This document shows positions 1 through 8,649 of a DNA stretch of 64,000 bases, piece after piece. Origin of the DNA: Ancylobacter sp. WKF20 (GTDB taxonomy: Bacteria; Pseudomonadota; Alphaproteobacteria; Rhizobiales; Xanthobacteraceae); the NCBI RefSeq assembly GCF_029760895.1, contig NZ_CP121679.1:3888001-3952000 (forward strand). Reading direction: 5' to 3'. A model generated the notes under the pieces. That model saw only the letters and a program-made list of their open reading frames with translations. It had not been told where the DNA came from and did no database searches. The position numbers were made by a program, and so were the translations under genes. Each line of letters opens with the position of its first letter. Position 1 is the stretch's first letter.

Positions 1-779
1 GCGTAGTCGACGTAACGCTCGAAGCCCATGCCCTCCTCGAAGGCGAAGGGCAGCATGCCCGTGCGATTCTTGTCGGTGTCGCGCCAGATTTCCGAGCGGA
101 AGGACAGGAAGCCGTTCGGCTTGCCTTCCGTGAACGGCGAATTGGCGAAGAGCGCGGTGGTGATGGGCTGGAGGGCGAGGCCCACGCGCAGCTTCTTCAC
201 CATGTCGGCTTCCGAGGCGAAGTCGAGATTCACCTGCACGGTACAGGTGCGGAACATCATGTCGAGGCCGTGCGTGCCGACCTTCGGCATGTAGTTCGCC
301 ATGATCTTGTAACGGCCCTTGGGCATCACCGGCGTTTCCGCACGGGTCCATTTCGGGCTCATGCCGAGGCCAAGGAAGCCGAAGCCGAAGGGCGTGGCGA
401 CGGCGCGCACCTGTTCGAGATGGCCGTTCACCTCGGCGCAGGTCTCGTGAATGGTCTTCAGCGGCGCGCCGGACAGTTCGAACTGCCCGCCCGGTTCCAG
501 CGAGATCGCCCCGCCGCCCACCGTATCGGCGAGCCCGATGATGGCCTCGCCCTCCATGATCGGTTCCCAGCCATTGAGCGCCTGCATGCCCTCGAGCAGC
601 GCGCGGATGCCGGTCGGCCCCTCATAGGGGACAGGGTCATGGCCCTTCAGCGTGAAGGGGAATTTCTCGTGCTCGGTGCCGATACGGAACTGGCTGGTGT
701 CCTTGCAGCCGGCTGCCAGCCAGGCGACGAGTTCGTCGCGGCTCTCGATAGGCTGGGTGTCGATCTGGTCGCGCGCCAT
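1..779 (-). CDS. gshA: Glutamate-cysteine ligase, partial (C-terminus beyond window start)
   Basis: The minus frame reading from the ATG at 779 stays open to the window edge (about 259 residues seen). It begins [20 protein letters not shown] and carries stretches typical of the alphaproteobacterial/plant-type glutamate-cysteine ligase: [28 protein letters not shown] near residue 100, and [21 protein letters not shown] near 170. The enzyme joins glutamate and cysteine with ATP, the first step of glutathione synthesis in the cytosol. It is the last gene of a minus-strand group rsmE, ybdK, gshA; rsmE-gshA neighbourhood is common in Hyphomicrobiales. Only the 3' part is missing, so function is called from the N-terminal half. 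Confidence 0.93.
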   Translation of the reverse strand, partial: MARDQIDTQPIESRDELVAWLAAGCKDTSQFRIGTEHEKFPFTLKGHDPVPYEGPTGIRALLEGMQALNGWEPIMEGEAIIGLADTVGGGAISLEPGGQFELSGAPLKTIHETCAEVNGHLEQVRAVATPFGFGFLGLGMSPKWTRAETPVMPKGRYKIMANYMPKVGTHGLDMMFRTCTVQVNLDFASEADMVKKLRVGLALQPITTALFANSPFTEGKPNGFLSFRSEIWRDTDKNRTGMLPFAFEEGMGFERYVDY

Positions 780-938
780 GGGGACTCCGGCGGGGCAGGG
801 CATAAAGGCGCGCGACCATACACAGGCGGACGGACGACGCAAATCGCGCTAATCACCGATGCCGGATGGTAAATGCGCCGATGCAATCGGCACCCCCGCA
901 GGCTCCGTTGCGCGCGCCCGCCCGCGACCCCCGTGGCC

Positions 939-2060
939 CTATTGCGCGGAGGCGTGGGTGAGCCAGGTCGTCACCGCCCGCAGCGCCTGCGTGCGGTCGC
1001 CGGTGCGGTGCGCGGCTTCCTGATAGACGGCGATCTGGATGTCGGCGCTGGTGCCGCCATTCAGAATGGTGCGCAGGTGCTCCAGCTCCTGCCGGCTGCC
1101 CAGCGCCTGCGCGTCATCCGTCACCATGTCGATCAGCGTTTCCACCGCCTGCGCCACCGGCACGGCCTGCCGGGCGCTGCGATCGACGAAGCTGCCATGG
1201 ATGCCGTAGCGCTGGGCGCGCCACTTGTTCTCCGCGGCAATGGCACGCTCCACCGCGTCAATGCCGGCATTGACCTTCGGGTTGCGCACGAGATGGCGCA
1301 CCAGCGCCCGGTACAGCGCGGCGATGGCGACGGAATCCTCCACCCGCGTGCAGCTGTCGGGCGCGCGCAGCTCCAGCGTCGGCTGCTTCTGCGAGGGGCG
1401 GATGGTCCACCAAACATAGCTCGAATCGCGAATCGCCCGCGCCGCCACCAGCGCGTCGATATAGTCCTGATAGTCCTTGGCGCTCTCGAACAGCTCCGGC
1501 AGGCCGGTGCGCGGCAGCTCGTCATAGGCGGCGAGGCGGTAGCCCATCAGCCCGGTGCGCTTGGATTCCCAGAACGGCGACGAGGTCGAGAGGGCAACGA
1601 AGACCGGCAGGAAGGGCAGGATGCGGCGCATCACGTCGATGCGCGTGTCCGGGTCCGGCAGCTCGACATGTACATGCAGGCCGCACAGCATGTTGCGCTC
1701 GCCGAGCATCTGCAGGTCGTGCATCACCCCGTCATAACGGTGCGTCGGCGCGCGCTTGCTGCCCTGCCAGGAGGCGGTCGGGTGCGTGCCAGAGGCGAGG
1801 AAGGACAGGTCGAATCCCGCGGCCACGTCGGCCAGCGTGCGCCGCAGGGCGCTCAGCTCGGTCTTCGCCTCGGCGGCGCTGATATGCGGGCGGCTCATCA
1901 CCTCGATCTGCGACTGCAACATCTCGCCGGAGACGCGCTCGCCCAGCGCGTCGCGCGCCTTGTCCATGAAAGCGGTCGGCATGCGCCGCAGCACGCTCTT
2001 GGTGGCGCCGTCGACGATGAAATATTCTTCCTCGATGCCGATGCGGTAATCTTCTGACAT
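939..2060 (-). CDS. ybdK: Carboxylate-amine ligase YbdK family (GCS2)
   Basis: A 373-residue protein of the glutamate-cysteine ligase family 2. It starts [18 protein letters not shown], where GIEEE is the family's N-terminal metal/ATP-site signature, and it has [10 protein letters not shown] mid-protein (HVHV is a second family mark) and [20 protein letters not shown]. Family members have weak glutamate-cysteine ligase activity; the physiological role is uncertain. The ATG at 2060 is chosen over a GTG at 2075 because homologues begin close to the GIEEE motif and GGAG lies upstream. It lies between rsmE and gshA on the same strand, which suggests, but does not prove, a link to thiol metabolism. 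Confidence 0.88.
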   Translation of the reverse strand: MSEDYRIGIEEEYFIVDGATKSVLRRMPTAFMDKARDALGERVSGEMLQSQIEVMSRPHISAAEAKTELSALRRTLADVAAGFDLSFLASGTHPTASWQGSKRAPTHRYDGVMHDLQMLGERNMLCGLHVHVELPDPDTRIDVMRRILPFLPVFVALSTSSPFWESKRTGLMGYRLAAYDELPRTGLPELFESAKDYQDYIDALVAARAIRDSSYVWWTIRPSQKQPTLELRAPDSCTRVEDSVAIAALYRALVRHLVRNPKVNAGIDAVERAIAAENKWRAQRYGIHGSFVDRSARQAVPVAQAVETLIDMVTDDAQALGSRQELEHLRTILNGGTSADIQIAVYQEAAHRTGDRTQALRAVTTWLTHASAQ

Positions 2061-2267
2061 GGCGTCCGTCTCCACGGAAAATCAAGGATCCGGCGACTAT
2101 GCGCAGCTTAGCCGGCGCAGAATCAGTCCGCCGCCTCCCGGCGCCTAGATGGTGGAGAAGTGAGACCGGAATGTGACTGGCATCTATTCCGTATTATCCC
2201 GCTGTTTTATTATAAAATTTCAAGACAGCGCGGAACTATTACGTAATTGTCAGTATCTAAGCATTTC

Positions 2268-3041
2268 TCAGCCGGCCGCGCGGGCTTGCCGGGCGGCCTC
2301 GATCAGGGCGAGGGCGGCCACGGCGGCGGTGTCGGCGCGCAGGATGCGCGGGCCGAGAGAGAGCACCAGCGTGCCCGGCCGTGCCTGAAGCTGGCGGCGC
2401 TCGGCATGGTCGAAACCGCCTTCCGGGCCGATCAGCACGGCGAGCGGGCCGTCCACCACAGCGCGCAGCGGGGCGAGGGGATCGGCGAGCGGCGCCGCCT
2501 CGTCGCAGAAGATGAGGGTGCGCCCCGCTTCCAGCCCGGCCAGCCAGCGGGTGAAGTTCAGCGGCTCCAGCACCACCGGCGGGGCGAGGATGCCGCATTG
2601 CTCGGCCGCCTCGATCACATTGGCGTGCATCCGCTCGGTGTTCACCCGCGTCGCCTGGGTGTGCTGGGTCATCACCGGCTGGAGCCGGCCGGCACCCATC
2701 TCCACCGCCTTCTGCACCATGTAGTCGAGCCGGGCGTGCTTGAGCGGGGCGAAGCAGTAATCGAGATCGGGCAGGGGGGACTGCGCCCGCAGCCGCGCCT
2801 CGCAGCGCAGCACCGCCTCGCGCTTGCCGCCGGCCTCGCGCACCGCGCGCCATTCGCCGTCGCGCCCGTTGAACAGATGGATGTGCCCGCCGACGGGCAG
2901 GCGGATCACGTCGGCGACGTAATGCGCCCGCTCGCGGTCGAGCCGCACGATCTCGTCCGCGCCGAGTGGCGCCTCGACGAAAAGGCGCTGGGCACGGAAA
3001 TCATAGGGCTGGTCGGGGGTGTCGGTGTCGGGGCGGGCCAT
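2268..3041 (-). CDS. rsmE: 16S rRNA (uracil-1498-N3)-methyltransferase RsmE
   Basis: 257 residues starting MARPDTDTPDQPYDFRAQRL, the usual length for RsmE. The SPOUT-fold C-terminal half shows the SAM-binding knot: LIGPEGGF at about 203-210 and LGPRILRADTA at about 229-239, plus QKAVEMG near 110. RsmE methylates U1498 of 16S rRNA in assembled 30S subunits. The reading frame is open much further upstream, but that part would run through the divergent 3205 gene, so the ATG at 3041 is taken. It is transcribed away from the exported-protein/ubiA block. Confidence 0.93.
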   Translation of the reverse strand: MARPDTDTPDQPYDFRAQRLFVEAPLGADEIVRLDRERAHYVADVIRLPVGGHIHLFNGRDGEWRAVREAGGKREAVLRCEARLRAQSPLPDLDYCFAPLKHARLDYMVQKAVEMGAGRLQPVMTQHTQATRVNTERMHANVIEAAEQCGILAPPVVLEPLNFTRWLAGLEAGRTLIFCDEAAPLADPLAPLRAVVDGPLAVLIGPEGGFDHAERRQLQARPGTLVLSLGPRILRADTAAVAALALIEAARQARAAG

Positions 3042-3204
3042 GATTTGACCGTATATAGCGCACAGAAGGACGTATCGGCACCCAATATGGCTTGGCGACA
3101 CCCTGAGGAGACGTGCTAATGCGCGCGCCCCGCCGTGATATTGCCCAATCCTCGGGGCCTCTGTATCACGCTGGGTCACGAAGTCTGCACGAGCGGAAGG
3201 CTCC

Positions 3205-4002
3205 ATGAGACGGTCGACATATCCCGAGCGCGCCACGCGCCATCTGCCCGCTGCCCTGCTCACCGGCGCCCTGCTCGCCGCGCTGTGCGCCGGGCCGGCG
3301 GCTGCCCAGTGGATCGGCGCGCCGGCCAATACGGACGCGACCAGCACCGACAGCGCCGCGCCGGCGCCCGCCCCGGCGACCCCGACCGCGGCTCCGGCGA
3401 CGGCCCCCGTGGCGACACCCGCCCCGATGAGCGGGCCGTCCTCCTCCATCATGGTATCGCCCGGTTTCGGCGGTGGTGACGGATTTGGCGCCGCGCCGGC
3501 CATGCCGGGCGCGGTGCCCGGCGCGATGCCCGGTCTGGGCGGCCCCGGCATGGCGCCGGGTGGCGCCGCGCCCGCCGGCCCGAGCGCGGCCGACATGAAT
3601 GACTGCCAGACCCAGGTGACCAAGCTGCGCGGCGACCTCGAAAGCCGCAACGAAGTGCTGCGCAAGGCGGCGAGCAAGAAGATGCCGGCTTCCGAGTTGT
3701 GCCCGCTGTTCCGCAACTTCGTCACGTCGCAGCAGAAATTCTACAATTACCTGGTCGCCAACAAGTCGAAATGCGGCGTTCCCGACGAGGCCATCAAGGG
3801 CCTCAAGGAGAATGGCGGCAGCGTGGCCTCGATCCGCGACAAGGTCTGCCAGGCGGCGGCCATGCAGGAGAAGGGCGGCCCGGCCGGTCCCCCGCCGCAG
3901 GGCGCGGTCTCGCAGGGGCTTGGCCTCTCCAGCGGCCTGCCGAGCACCGCCACCGCCAAGGGCGGCGTGTTCGACACGCTCGGCGGCGACGCGCTGCGCT
4001 GA
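3205..4002 (+). CDS. Exported Pro/Ala/Gly-rich hypothetical protein
   Basis: 265 residues. Residues 1-35 form a signal peptide (basic start, hydrophobic Leu/Ala core, AAAQW cleavage region). A long low-complexity stretch rich in Ala, Pro, Thr and Gly follows to about residue 125. Then comes a compact domain with at least four cysteines (NDCQTQV, ELCPLFRN, KSKCGVP, KVCQAA) and a regular helical look. The even cysteine count fits disulfides in the periplasm. I recognise the C-terminal pattern as one found in uncharacterised rhizobial exported proteins but know no function. It lies 35 nt before ubiA on the same strand and may be cotranscribed with it. Confidence 0.75.
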   Translation: MRRSTYPERATRHLPAALLTGALLAALCAGPAAAQWIGAPANTDATSTDSAAPAPAPATPTAAPATAPVATPAPMSGPSSSIMVSPGFGGGDGFGAAPAMPGAVPGAMPGLGGPGMAPGGAAPAGPSAADMNDCQTQVTKLRGDLESRNEVLRKAASKKMPASELCPLFRNFVTSQQKFYNYLVANKSKCGVPDEAIKGLKENGGSVASIRDKVCQAAAMQEKGGPAGPPPQGAVSQGLGLSSGLPSTATAKGGVFDTLGGDALR

Positions 4003-4037
4003 TCCGGCCCGGCGACCCGCGAAAGGACGGCCCCCGC

Positions 4038-4988
4038 ATGACGCCCGCTCCCGGCCTCATCCCCGCCGATGCCGCGTCGGGCAATTGGGTGGACCGCCAC
4101 GCCCCGTCCTTCCTGCGCCCGTTCCTGCGCCTTGCCCGCGCCGACCGGCCGATCGGCAGCTGGCTGCTGCTGATCCCCTGCTGGTGGTCGGTGGCGCTCG
4201 CCGCCGCCTTCGCCGTCCATCACGGCGCGCCGGTCGATCCCTTGCGGGCGGTGGCGCTATTGGCGCTGTTCGCCCTCGGCTCGGTGGCGATGCGCGGCGC
4301 CGGCTGCACCTGGAACGACATTCTCGACCGCGACATTGACGGGAGGGTGGAGCGCACGCGCGGGCGCCCGCTCCCCTCCGGCCAGGTCACGCTCGCCGGT
4401 GCCTTCGCCTTCCTGGTGCTTCAGGCGCTGGTCGGGCTGGTGGTGCTGCTCTGCCTGCCGCGCTTTGCCATTCTGGTCGCGCTCTCTTCGCTCGGCGTGG
4501 TGGCGATCTACCCGCTGATGAAGCGGGTGATCTGGATTCCCCAGCTCGTGCTCGGCCTCGCCTTCTCCTGGGGCGCGCTGATGGGCTTTGCCGCGCTCAT
4601 CGAGGAACTGCCGCCGGCGGCGCTGCTGCTCTATGCCGGCAGCGTGCTCTGGGTGGTCGGCTATGACACGATCTACGCCCATCAGGACCGCGAGGATGAC
4701 GAGGCGGTGGGGGTGAAGTCCTCCGCCCGCCTGTTCGCCGGGGCGACGCGCGCCTGGCTGGTGCCGCTCTATGCCGGGGCGGCCGGCCTCATCGGCCTCG
4801 CGCTCGGACAGGCGGGAGCGGGACCGGCGGCCTATGTCGGCCTTGCCCTGTTCGCCGGCCATCTCGCCCAGCAGATCGCCCGGCTCGACATTGACGACCG
4901 CGATCTGTGCCTGCGGCTGTTCCGCTCCAACCGCGACGCCGGGCTGCTGCTGTTCGCCGGCCTCGCGCTCGACGCGCTGCTGGCCTGA
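4038..4988 (+). CDS. ubiA: 4-hydroxybenzoate polyprenyltransferase UbiA
   Basis: 316-residue integral membrane prenyltransferase of the ubiquinone pathway, attaching the polyprenyl tail to 4-hydroxybenzoate. The first Asp-rich site WNDILDRDID is at about 92-101 and the second YDTIYAHQDREDD at about 210-222; both bind Mg-diphosphate. Hydrophobic segments alternate over the whole length (eight or nine helices expected). The ATG at 4038 gives a usual UbiA N-terminus with an extra 20-30 residues before the first helix; an A/G-rich GAAAGGACGG precedes it. ubiA beside rsmE and gshA is a conserved alphaproteobacterial arrangement. Confidence 0.94.
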   Translation: MTPAPGLIPADAASGNWVDRHAPSFLRPFLRLARADRPIGSWLLLIPCWWSVALAAAFAVHHGAPVDPLRAVALLALFALGSVAMRGAGCTWNDILDRDIDGRVERTRGRPLPSGQVTLAGAFAFLVLQALVGLVVLLCLPRFAILVALSSLGVVAIYPLMKRVIWIPQLVLGLAFSWGALMGFAALIEELPPAALLLYAGSVLWVVGYDTIYAHQDREDDEAVGVKSSARLFAGATRAWLVPLYAGAAGLIGLALGQAGAGPAAYVGLALFAGHLAQQIARLDIDDRDLCLRLFRSNRDAGLLLFAGLALDALLA

Positions 4989-5048
4989 GGTTGCCCGCCG
5001 GCGGCTGGCGGTGTTAATGACGCAGCGTCTTCACGAAAGTCCTGCCTG

Positions 5049-5681
5049 ATGAGCATCCGCCTGCACCGCGGCGACCTGGTCGACCTGTCCCGCTACACCG
5101 CCGACGTCGCGCCGGTCGTCGCCATCGACACCGAGACGCTGGGCCTCAACCCGCATCGCGACCGGCTCTGCGTCGTCCAGCTCTCGCCGGGCGACGGCAC
5201 CGCCGATGTGGTGCAGATCCCGCCGGGCGCCGGGCCGGGCAGCGCGCCCAATCTGGCGCGGCTGCTCACCGATCCGGCGGTGGTGAAGCTTTTCCATTTC
5301 GCCCGCTTCGATGTCGCCGTGCTCGGCAAGACCTTCGGCGTCACGGTAAACCCGGTGTGGTGCACCAAGATCGCCTCGCGCCTCGCCCGCACCTATACCG
5401 ACCGGCACGGGCTGAAGGAGCTGACGCGCGAGCTGATCGGCGTCGATCTGTCGAAGCAGCAGCAGAGCTCGGACTGGGCGGCGGAGACGCTGTCCGACGC
5501 GCAGCTGGTCTATGCCGCCTCCGACGTGCTGTATCTGCACGCGCTGCAGGCCAAGCTGACCACCATGCTGTTGCGGGAGAATCGCCTGGGCCTCGCCGAA
5601 GCCTGCTTCGGCTTCCTGCCGACCCGCGCCGCGCTCGATCTCGCCGGCTGGCCGGACGAGGACATTTTCTCGCATTCGTGA
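5049..5681 (+). CDS. rnd: Ribonuclease D-type 3'-5' exonuclease (short form)
   Basis: 210 residues containing only the DEDD exonuclease domain: AIDTETLGL (D27, E29), FHFARFDVAVL (D88) and Y155/D159 in LVYAASDVLYL, giving the DEDDy set. The HRDC domains of full-length RNase D (about 380 residues) are absent, as in many alphaproteobacterial short RNase D proteins. Role: trimming of tRNA and other RNA 3' ends. It starts 60 nt after ubiA and precedes the lpt cluster. A separate full-length RNase D may exist elsewhere, so the symbol is by family. Confidence 0.88.
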   Translation: MSIRLHRGDLVDLSRYTADVAPVVAIDTETLGLNPHRDRLCVVQLSPGDGTADVVQIPPGAGPGSAPNLARLLTDPAVVKLFHFARFDVAVLGKTFGVTVNPVWCTKIASRLARTYTDRHGLKELTRELIGVDLSKQQQSSDWAAETLSDAQLVYAASDVLYLHALQAKLTTMLLRENRLGLAEACFGFLPTRAALDLAGWPDEDIFSHS

Positions 5682-5847
5682 CCGGAAGGCAGGCGCCGCG
5701 CGCTTTTGCGGGGCCCGCCTTCTCATCCGTGCCGCATTCGACGGGTCTAACCGACACCCGGTTTTAACCGAACTTGCACCGGGGGGTGGAAGTCGCCATC
5801 TTCACAAGCGGTCGGAGGGGAGCCGGCCGCCGGGAACGCATGCGCCG

Positions 5848-6660
5848 ATGAACAGTCACGTCGACCCCCCCAGGCACGTCCGTGCCGCGGAGCCGAAGGG
5901 CCGCTTTGCCCAGCGCGGGCCGTCGAGCGACGACCAGCGTCGCTCCGACGCCGATTTCGTGCGGGCCAGCCGCCACAGCCGGCGCGTGCGCTTCCTGCGC
6001 CGCGCCCTGCCGATCGGCGTCGTCGCGGCGCTCGGCCTCACGCTGGCGGTCAATTATCTCGACCCCTTCTCCCTCGCCGTCGACCTGCCCTTCGATCTCG
6101 GCCGCGTCTCGCTGTCGGGCACGCGGGTGATGATGGAATTCCCGAAGCTGCACGGCTTCACGCAGGATAATCGCGGCTACAGCGTCACCGCCGAATCGGC
6201 CTCGCAGGATCTGACCCAGCCGAACCAGATCGACCTGAACACCATTAAGGCGAAGCTGGAGCTGGCGGACCAGGGCTGGGCCAATCTCGACGCCAATACC
6301 GGGCAGTACGACACCAAGACCGAGAAGATGACGCTGGGCGGCGGCATCAACTTCTCCACCTCGGCCGGCTATGGCGGGCTGCTCGACACGGTGCTGATCG
6401 ACGTGAAGGGCGGCACGCTGGTCTCCGACAAGCCGGTGCAGCTCACCTATCTCGACGGCAAGCTCACCGCCGACCGCATGGAAGTGTCGCAGAAGACCGC
6501 GCGCGCCCTGCTCACCGGCAATGTGCGGCTGAATTTCCGCCTGCCGCAGGGCGATGACAAGCCGGAGGGCGCGGGCCAGCAGGGCGCGGCGTCGAGCCCC
6601 GACGACGGCCCGGTTCCGGCGATGCCGCCGCTGCGCGGCACCACGGCCGGGCTGCCGTGA
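5848..6660 (+). CDS. lptC: LPS export ABC transporter periplasmic protein LptC
   Basis: 270 residues. A basic cytoplasmic N-terminus of about 50 residues is followed by one membrane anchor at about 53-70 (LPIGVVAALGLTLAV) and a beta-rich periplasmic region with YSVTAESASQDL and MTLGGGINF repeats of the LptC/OstA jellyroll type. LptC sits on the LptB2FG transporter and passes LPS to LptA. The order lptC-lptA-lptB-rpoN is conserved across Proteobacteria. It is longer than the E. coli protein (191 residues), as usual in alphaproteobacteria, mostly through the N-terminal cytoplasmic tail and a disordered C-terminus. Confidence 0.9.
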   Translation: MNSHVDPPRHVRAAEPKGRFAQRGPSSDDQRRSDADFVRASRHSRRVRFLRRALPIGVVAALGLTLAVNYLDPFSLAVDLPFDLGRVSLSGTRVMMEFPKLHGFTQDNRGYSVTAESASQDLTQPNQIDLNTIKAKLELADQGWANLDANTGQYDTKTEKMTLGGGINFSTSAGYGGLLDTVLIDVKGGTLVSDKPVQLTYLDGKLTADRMEVSQKTARALLTGNVRLNFRLPQGDDKPEGAGQQGAASSPDDGPVPAMPPLRGTTAGLP

Positions 6661-6753
6661 GCGTCCCATCCCTGCCGAAGTCCTTGCCGGAATACGCGCC
6701 GATGCCGTGCGCGGCCATTGAATGCGCCGGCCGGCGCGGCTAGAGATGAACCC

Positions 6754-7455
6754 ATGATCGCGCTTTCCCGCTCCGCCTGTTTGGCCGCCGCTGCCCTGCT
6801 CCTGCTCGCCGCCACCGCGCCGGCGGCGCTGGCGCAGTCACGCAACGTGCCCAACGCGCTGCAGGGCTTCGCCACCAACCGCGACCAGCCGATCAGCATC
6901 GCTGCCGACAGCCTCGAAGTGCTCGACCAGACGAAGAAGGCGATCTTCTCCGGCAATGTCGTCGTGCAGCAGGGCGATACCACCATGCGCTCCAAGGAGC
7001 TGGTGGTGTTCTATGACGGCAAGGGTACGGGAGCGTCGGGCGCGACGCCTGCGAAGCCCGCCGCCCCGGCCAAGCCCGCGGCCGGCACTCCCGCCAATGG
7101 CGAAGCGCTCGCCGCTGGCAGCCCGATCAGCTCCTCCTCGATCCGCCGGCTGGAGATCAACGGCTCGGTCGTGGTGACCACCAAGGAGCAGACCGCGACC
7201 GGCGACCAGGGCGTGTTCGAGACCGCGTCGAACACCATCACCCTCACCGGCAACCCGGTGGTGCTGTCGCAGGGCCCGAACGTCATTCGCGGCCGCAAGC
7301 TCACCGTCGACCTCGCTTCCGGCACCTCGCGCTTTGAGGGCGGGCGCGTCGAGAGCCTGATCGTGCCGAACAGCGTGAAGCAGCTCGACAATGCCGCGCC
7401 CAAGCCGGGTGCAACGCCCGGCACGCCCGGCGCCAAGCCCGCGCCCAAGCCGTAA
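6754..7455 (+). CDS. lptA: LPS transport periplasmic protein LptA
   Basis: 233 residues with a clear signal peptide (residues 1-28, ALAQS cleavage). The OstA-like fold is recognised from QPISIAADSLEVLDQTKKAI, FSGNVVVQQGDTTMRSKELV and later TGNPVVLSQGPNVIRGRKLTVDL. LptA polymerises as the periplasmic bridge carrying LPS to the outer membrane. An Ala/Pro/Lys/Gly-rich insertion at about 89-125 interrupts the jellyroll, and the C-terminus is also Pro/Ala/Lys-rich. The ATG at 6754 gives a normal signal peptide. It follows lptC by 93 nt and is separated from lptB by a hairpin with a T run. Confidence 0.9.
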   Translation: MIALSRSACLAAAALLLLAATAPAALAQSRNVPNALQGFATNRDQPISIAADSLEVLDQTKKAIFSGNVVVQQGDTTMRSKELVVFYDGKGTGASGATPAKPAAPAKPAAGTPANGEALAAGSPISSSSIRRLEINGSVVVTTKEQTATGDQGVFETASNTITLTGNPVVLSQGPNVIRGRKLTVDLASGTSRFEGGRVESLIVPNSVKQLDNAAPKPGATPGTPGAKPAPKP

Positions 7456-7531
7456 GCCACCCGCTCCCGCCTTTTGGGACACAGCGCCGCAGCGGCGTGT
7501 GCGGCCTTTCTTTTACCACGAATGATGGCAG

Positions 7532-7553
7532 GCGGGCTTGCGGCCCGCTTTTT
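7532..7553 (+). terminator. Intrinsic terminator-like hairpin between lptA and lptB
   Basis: GCGGGC (7532-7537), loop TTGCG, GCCCGC (7543-7548), directly followed by five T. This is a classical rho-independent signal, weak in stem length but GC-only. It lies between the lptA stop and the GTG chosen for lptB, and argues against starting lptB upstream of it. Confidence 0.55.
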
Positions 7554-7626
7554 GCATTCGTCCATTTGCCAGCGCGGCTTCAAGCGTTTATCACCTTCCT
7601 GTGGTGGGCTCACCACGGAGGGTAGC

Positions 7627-8574
7627 GTGGGTTTTTTCTCGGGATTGGGCGGCCGGAACGGCAAGGCATCGCGTAGCGACGCACCGCCGAACCTGGCATC
7701 GCCGCACGGATCGGGCACGGGTGCCGCACGCCAGCCGCAGGAGATGCGCGGGCCGGCCGGTAACGGCTCCGGCCATGGCGCCGGCTTCTCCGCCACGCCG
7801 ATCCATGCCGGCGAGGGCGGGCTCACCTTGGGCGACATTCCGCCCCCGGCGCTCGGCCTGCTCAGCGCCGTCGGCCTCGCCAAATCCTATGGCGGGCGCA
7901 AGGTGGTGCGTGAGGCGAGCCTGCATGTGCGGCGCGGCGAGGCGGTGGGCCTGCTCGGCCCCAATGGCGCCGGCAAGACCACCATCTTCTACATGATCAC
8001 CGGGCTGGTGAAGGCCGATGCCGGCCGCATCGAGCTGGACGGGCACGACGTCACCCATCTGCCCATGTATCGCCGCGCCCGTCTCGGCGTCGGCTATCTG
8101 CCGCAGGAAGCCTCGATCTTTCGCGGCCTGTCGGTGGAGAACAACATCCGCGCCGTCCTCGAGGTGGTGGAGTCCAACCGCAAGGCCCGCGAGCGCGAGC
8201 TCGACGCCCTGCTGGAGGAATTCCGCGTCACCCATGTGCGCAAGTCGCCCTCCATCGCGCTTTCCGGCGGCGAGCGGCGCCGCGTCGAGATCGCCCGCGC
8301 GCTGGCCACGCGCCCGACCTTCATGCTGCTCGACGAGCCCTTCGCCGGCATCGACCCGATCGCGGTGGGCGACATTCAGGCGCTGGTGCGTCACCTCACC
8401 CAGCGCGGCATCGGCGTGCTCATCACCGATCACAATGTGCGCGAGACGCTCGGGCTGATCGACCGCGCCTACATCATCCATTCCGGCACGGTGCTGATGG
8501 AGGGCTCGCCCGACGAGATCGTCGCCAGCCCCGAGGTGCGCCGGCTCTATCTCGGCGAGGAGTTCCGTCTCTGA
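7627..8574 (+). CDS. lptB: LPS export ABC transporter ATP-binding protein LptB with N-terminal extension
   Basis: ATPase of the LptB2FGC complex. Counting from the GTG at 7627: Walker A GPNGAGKT at 111-118, Q-loop Q160, signature LSGGERRR at 212-219, Walker B FMLLDEP at 232-238, switch His at 269 (TDHNV). The DHNV and YRRARLGVGYLPQEASIF motifs are LptB-specific. The start is inferred: GGAGG lies 6 nt upstream of this GTG, while earlier start codons in frame fall in or before a terminator-like hairpin. The core domain starts near residue 81, so there is an approximately 80-residue Gly/Ser/Pro-rich extension absent from E. coli LptB (241 residues). An ATG at 7744 is an alternative. Confidence 0.9.
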   Translation: MGFFSGLGGRNGKASRSDAPPNLASPHGSGTGAARQPQEMRGPAGNGSGHGAGFSATPIHAGEGGLTLGDIPPPALGLLSAVGLAKSYGGRKVVREASLHVRRGEAVGLLGPNGAGKTTIFYMITGLVKADAGRIELDGHDVTHLPMYRRARLGVGYLPQEASIFRGLSVENNIRAVLEVVESNRKARERELDALLEEFRVTHVRKSPSIALSGGERRRVEIARALATRPTFMLLDEPFAGIDPIAVGDIQALVRHLTQRGIGVLITDHNVRETLGLIDRAYIIHSGTVLMEGSPDEIVASPEVRRLYLGEEFRL

Positions 8575-8649
8575 GATGAGTGCCCCGGTGTCCTTCTCCC
8601 TGCGGGTCGATCTGAGCGTCGTTCCTGCCGCCTGCTGCGGGGATGCGCC

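Noticed and set aside
873..2057. Long plus-strand open frame of 394 residues
   Set aside because: It is antisense to ybdK; composition is Arg/Gln/His-rich without domains, typical of a shadow frame in GC-rich DNA.
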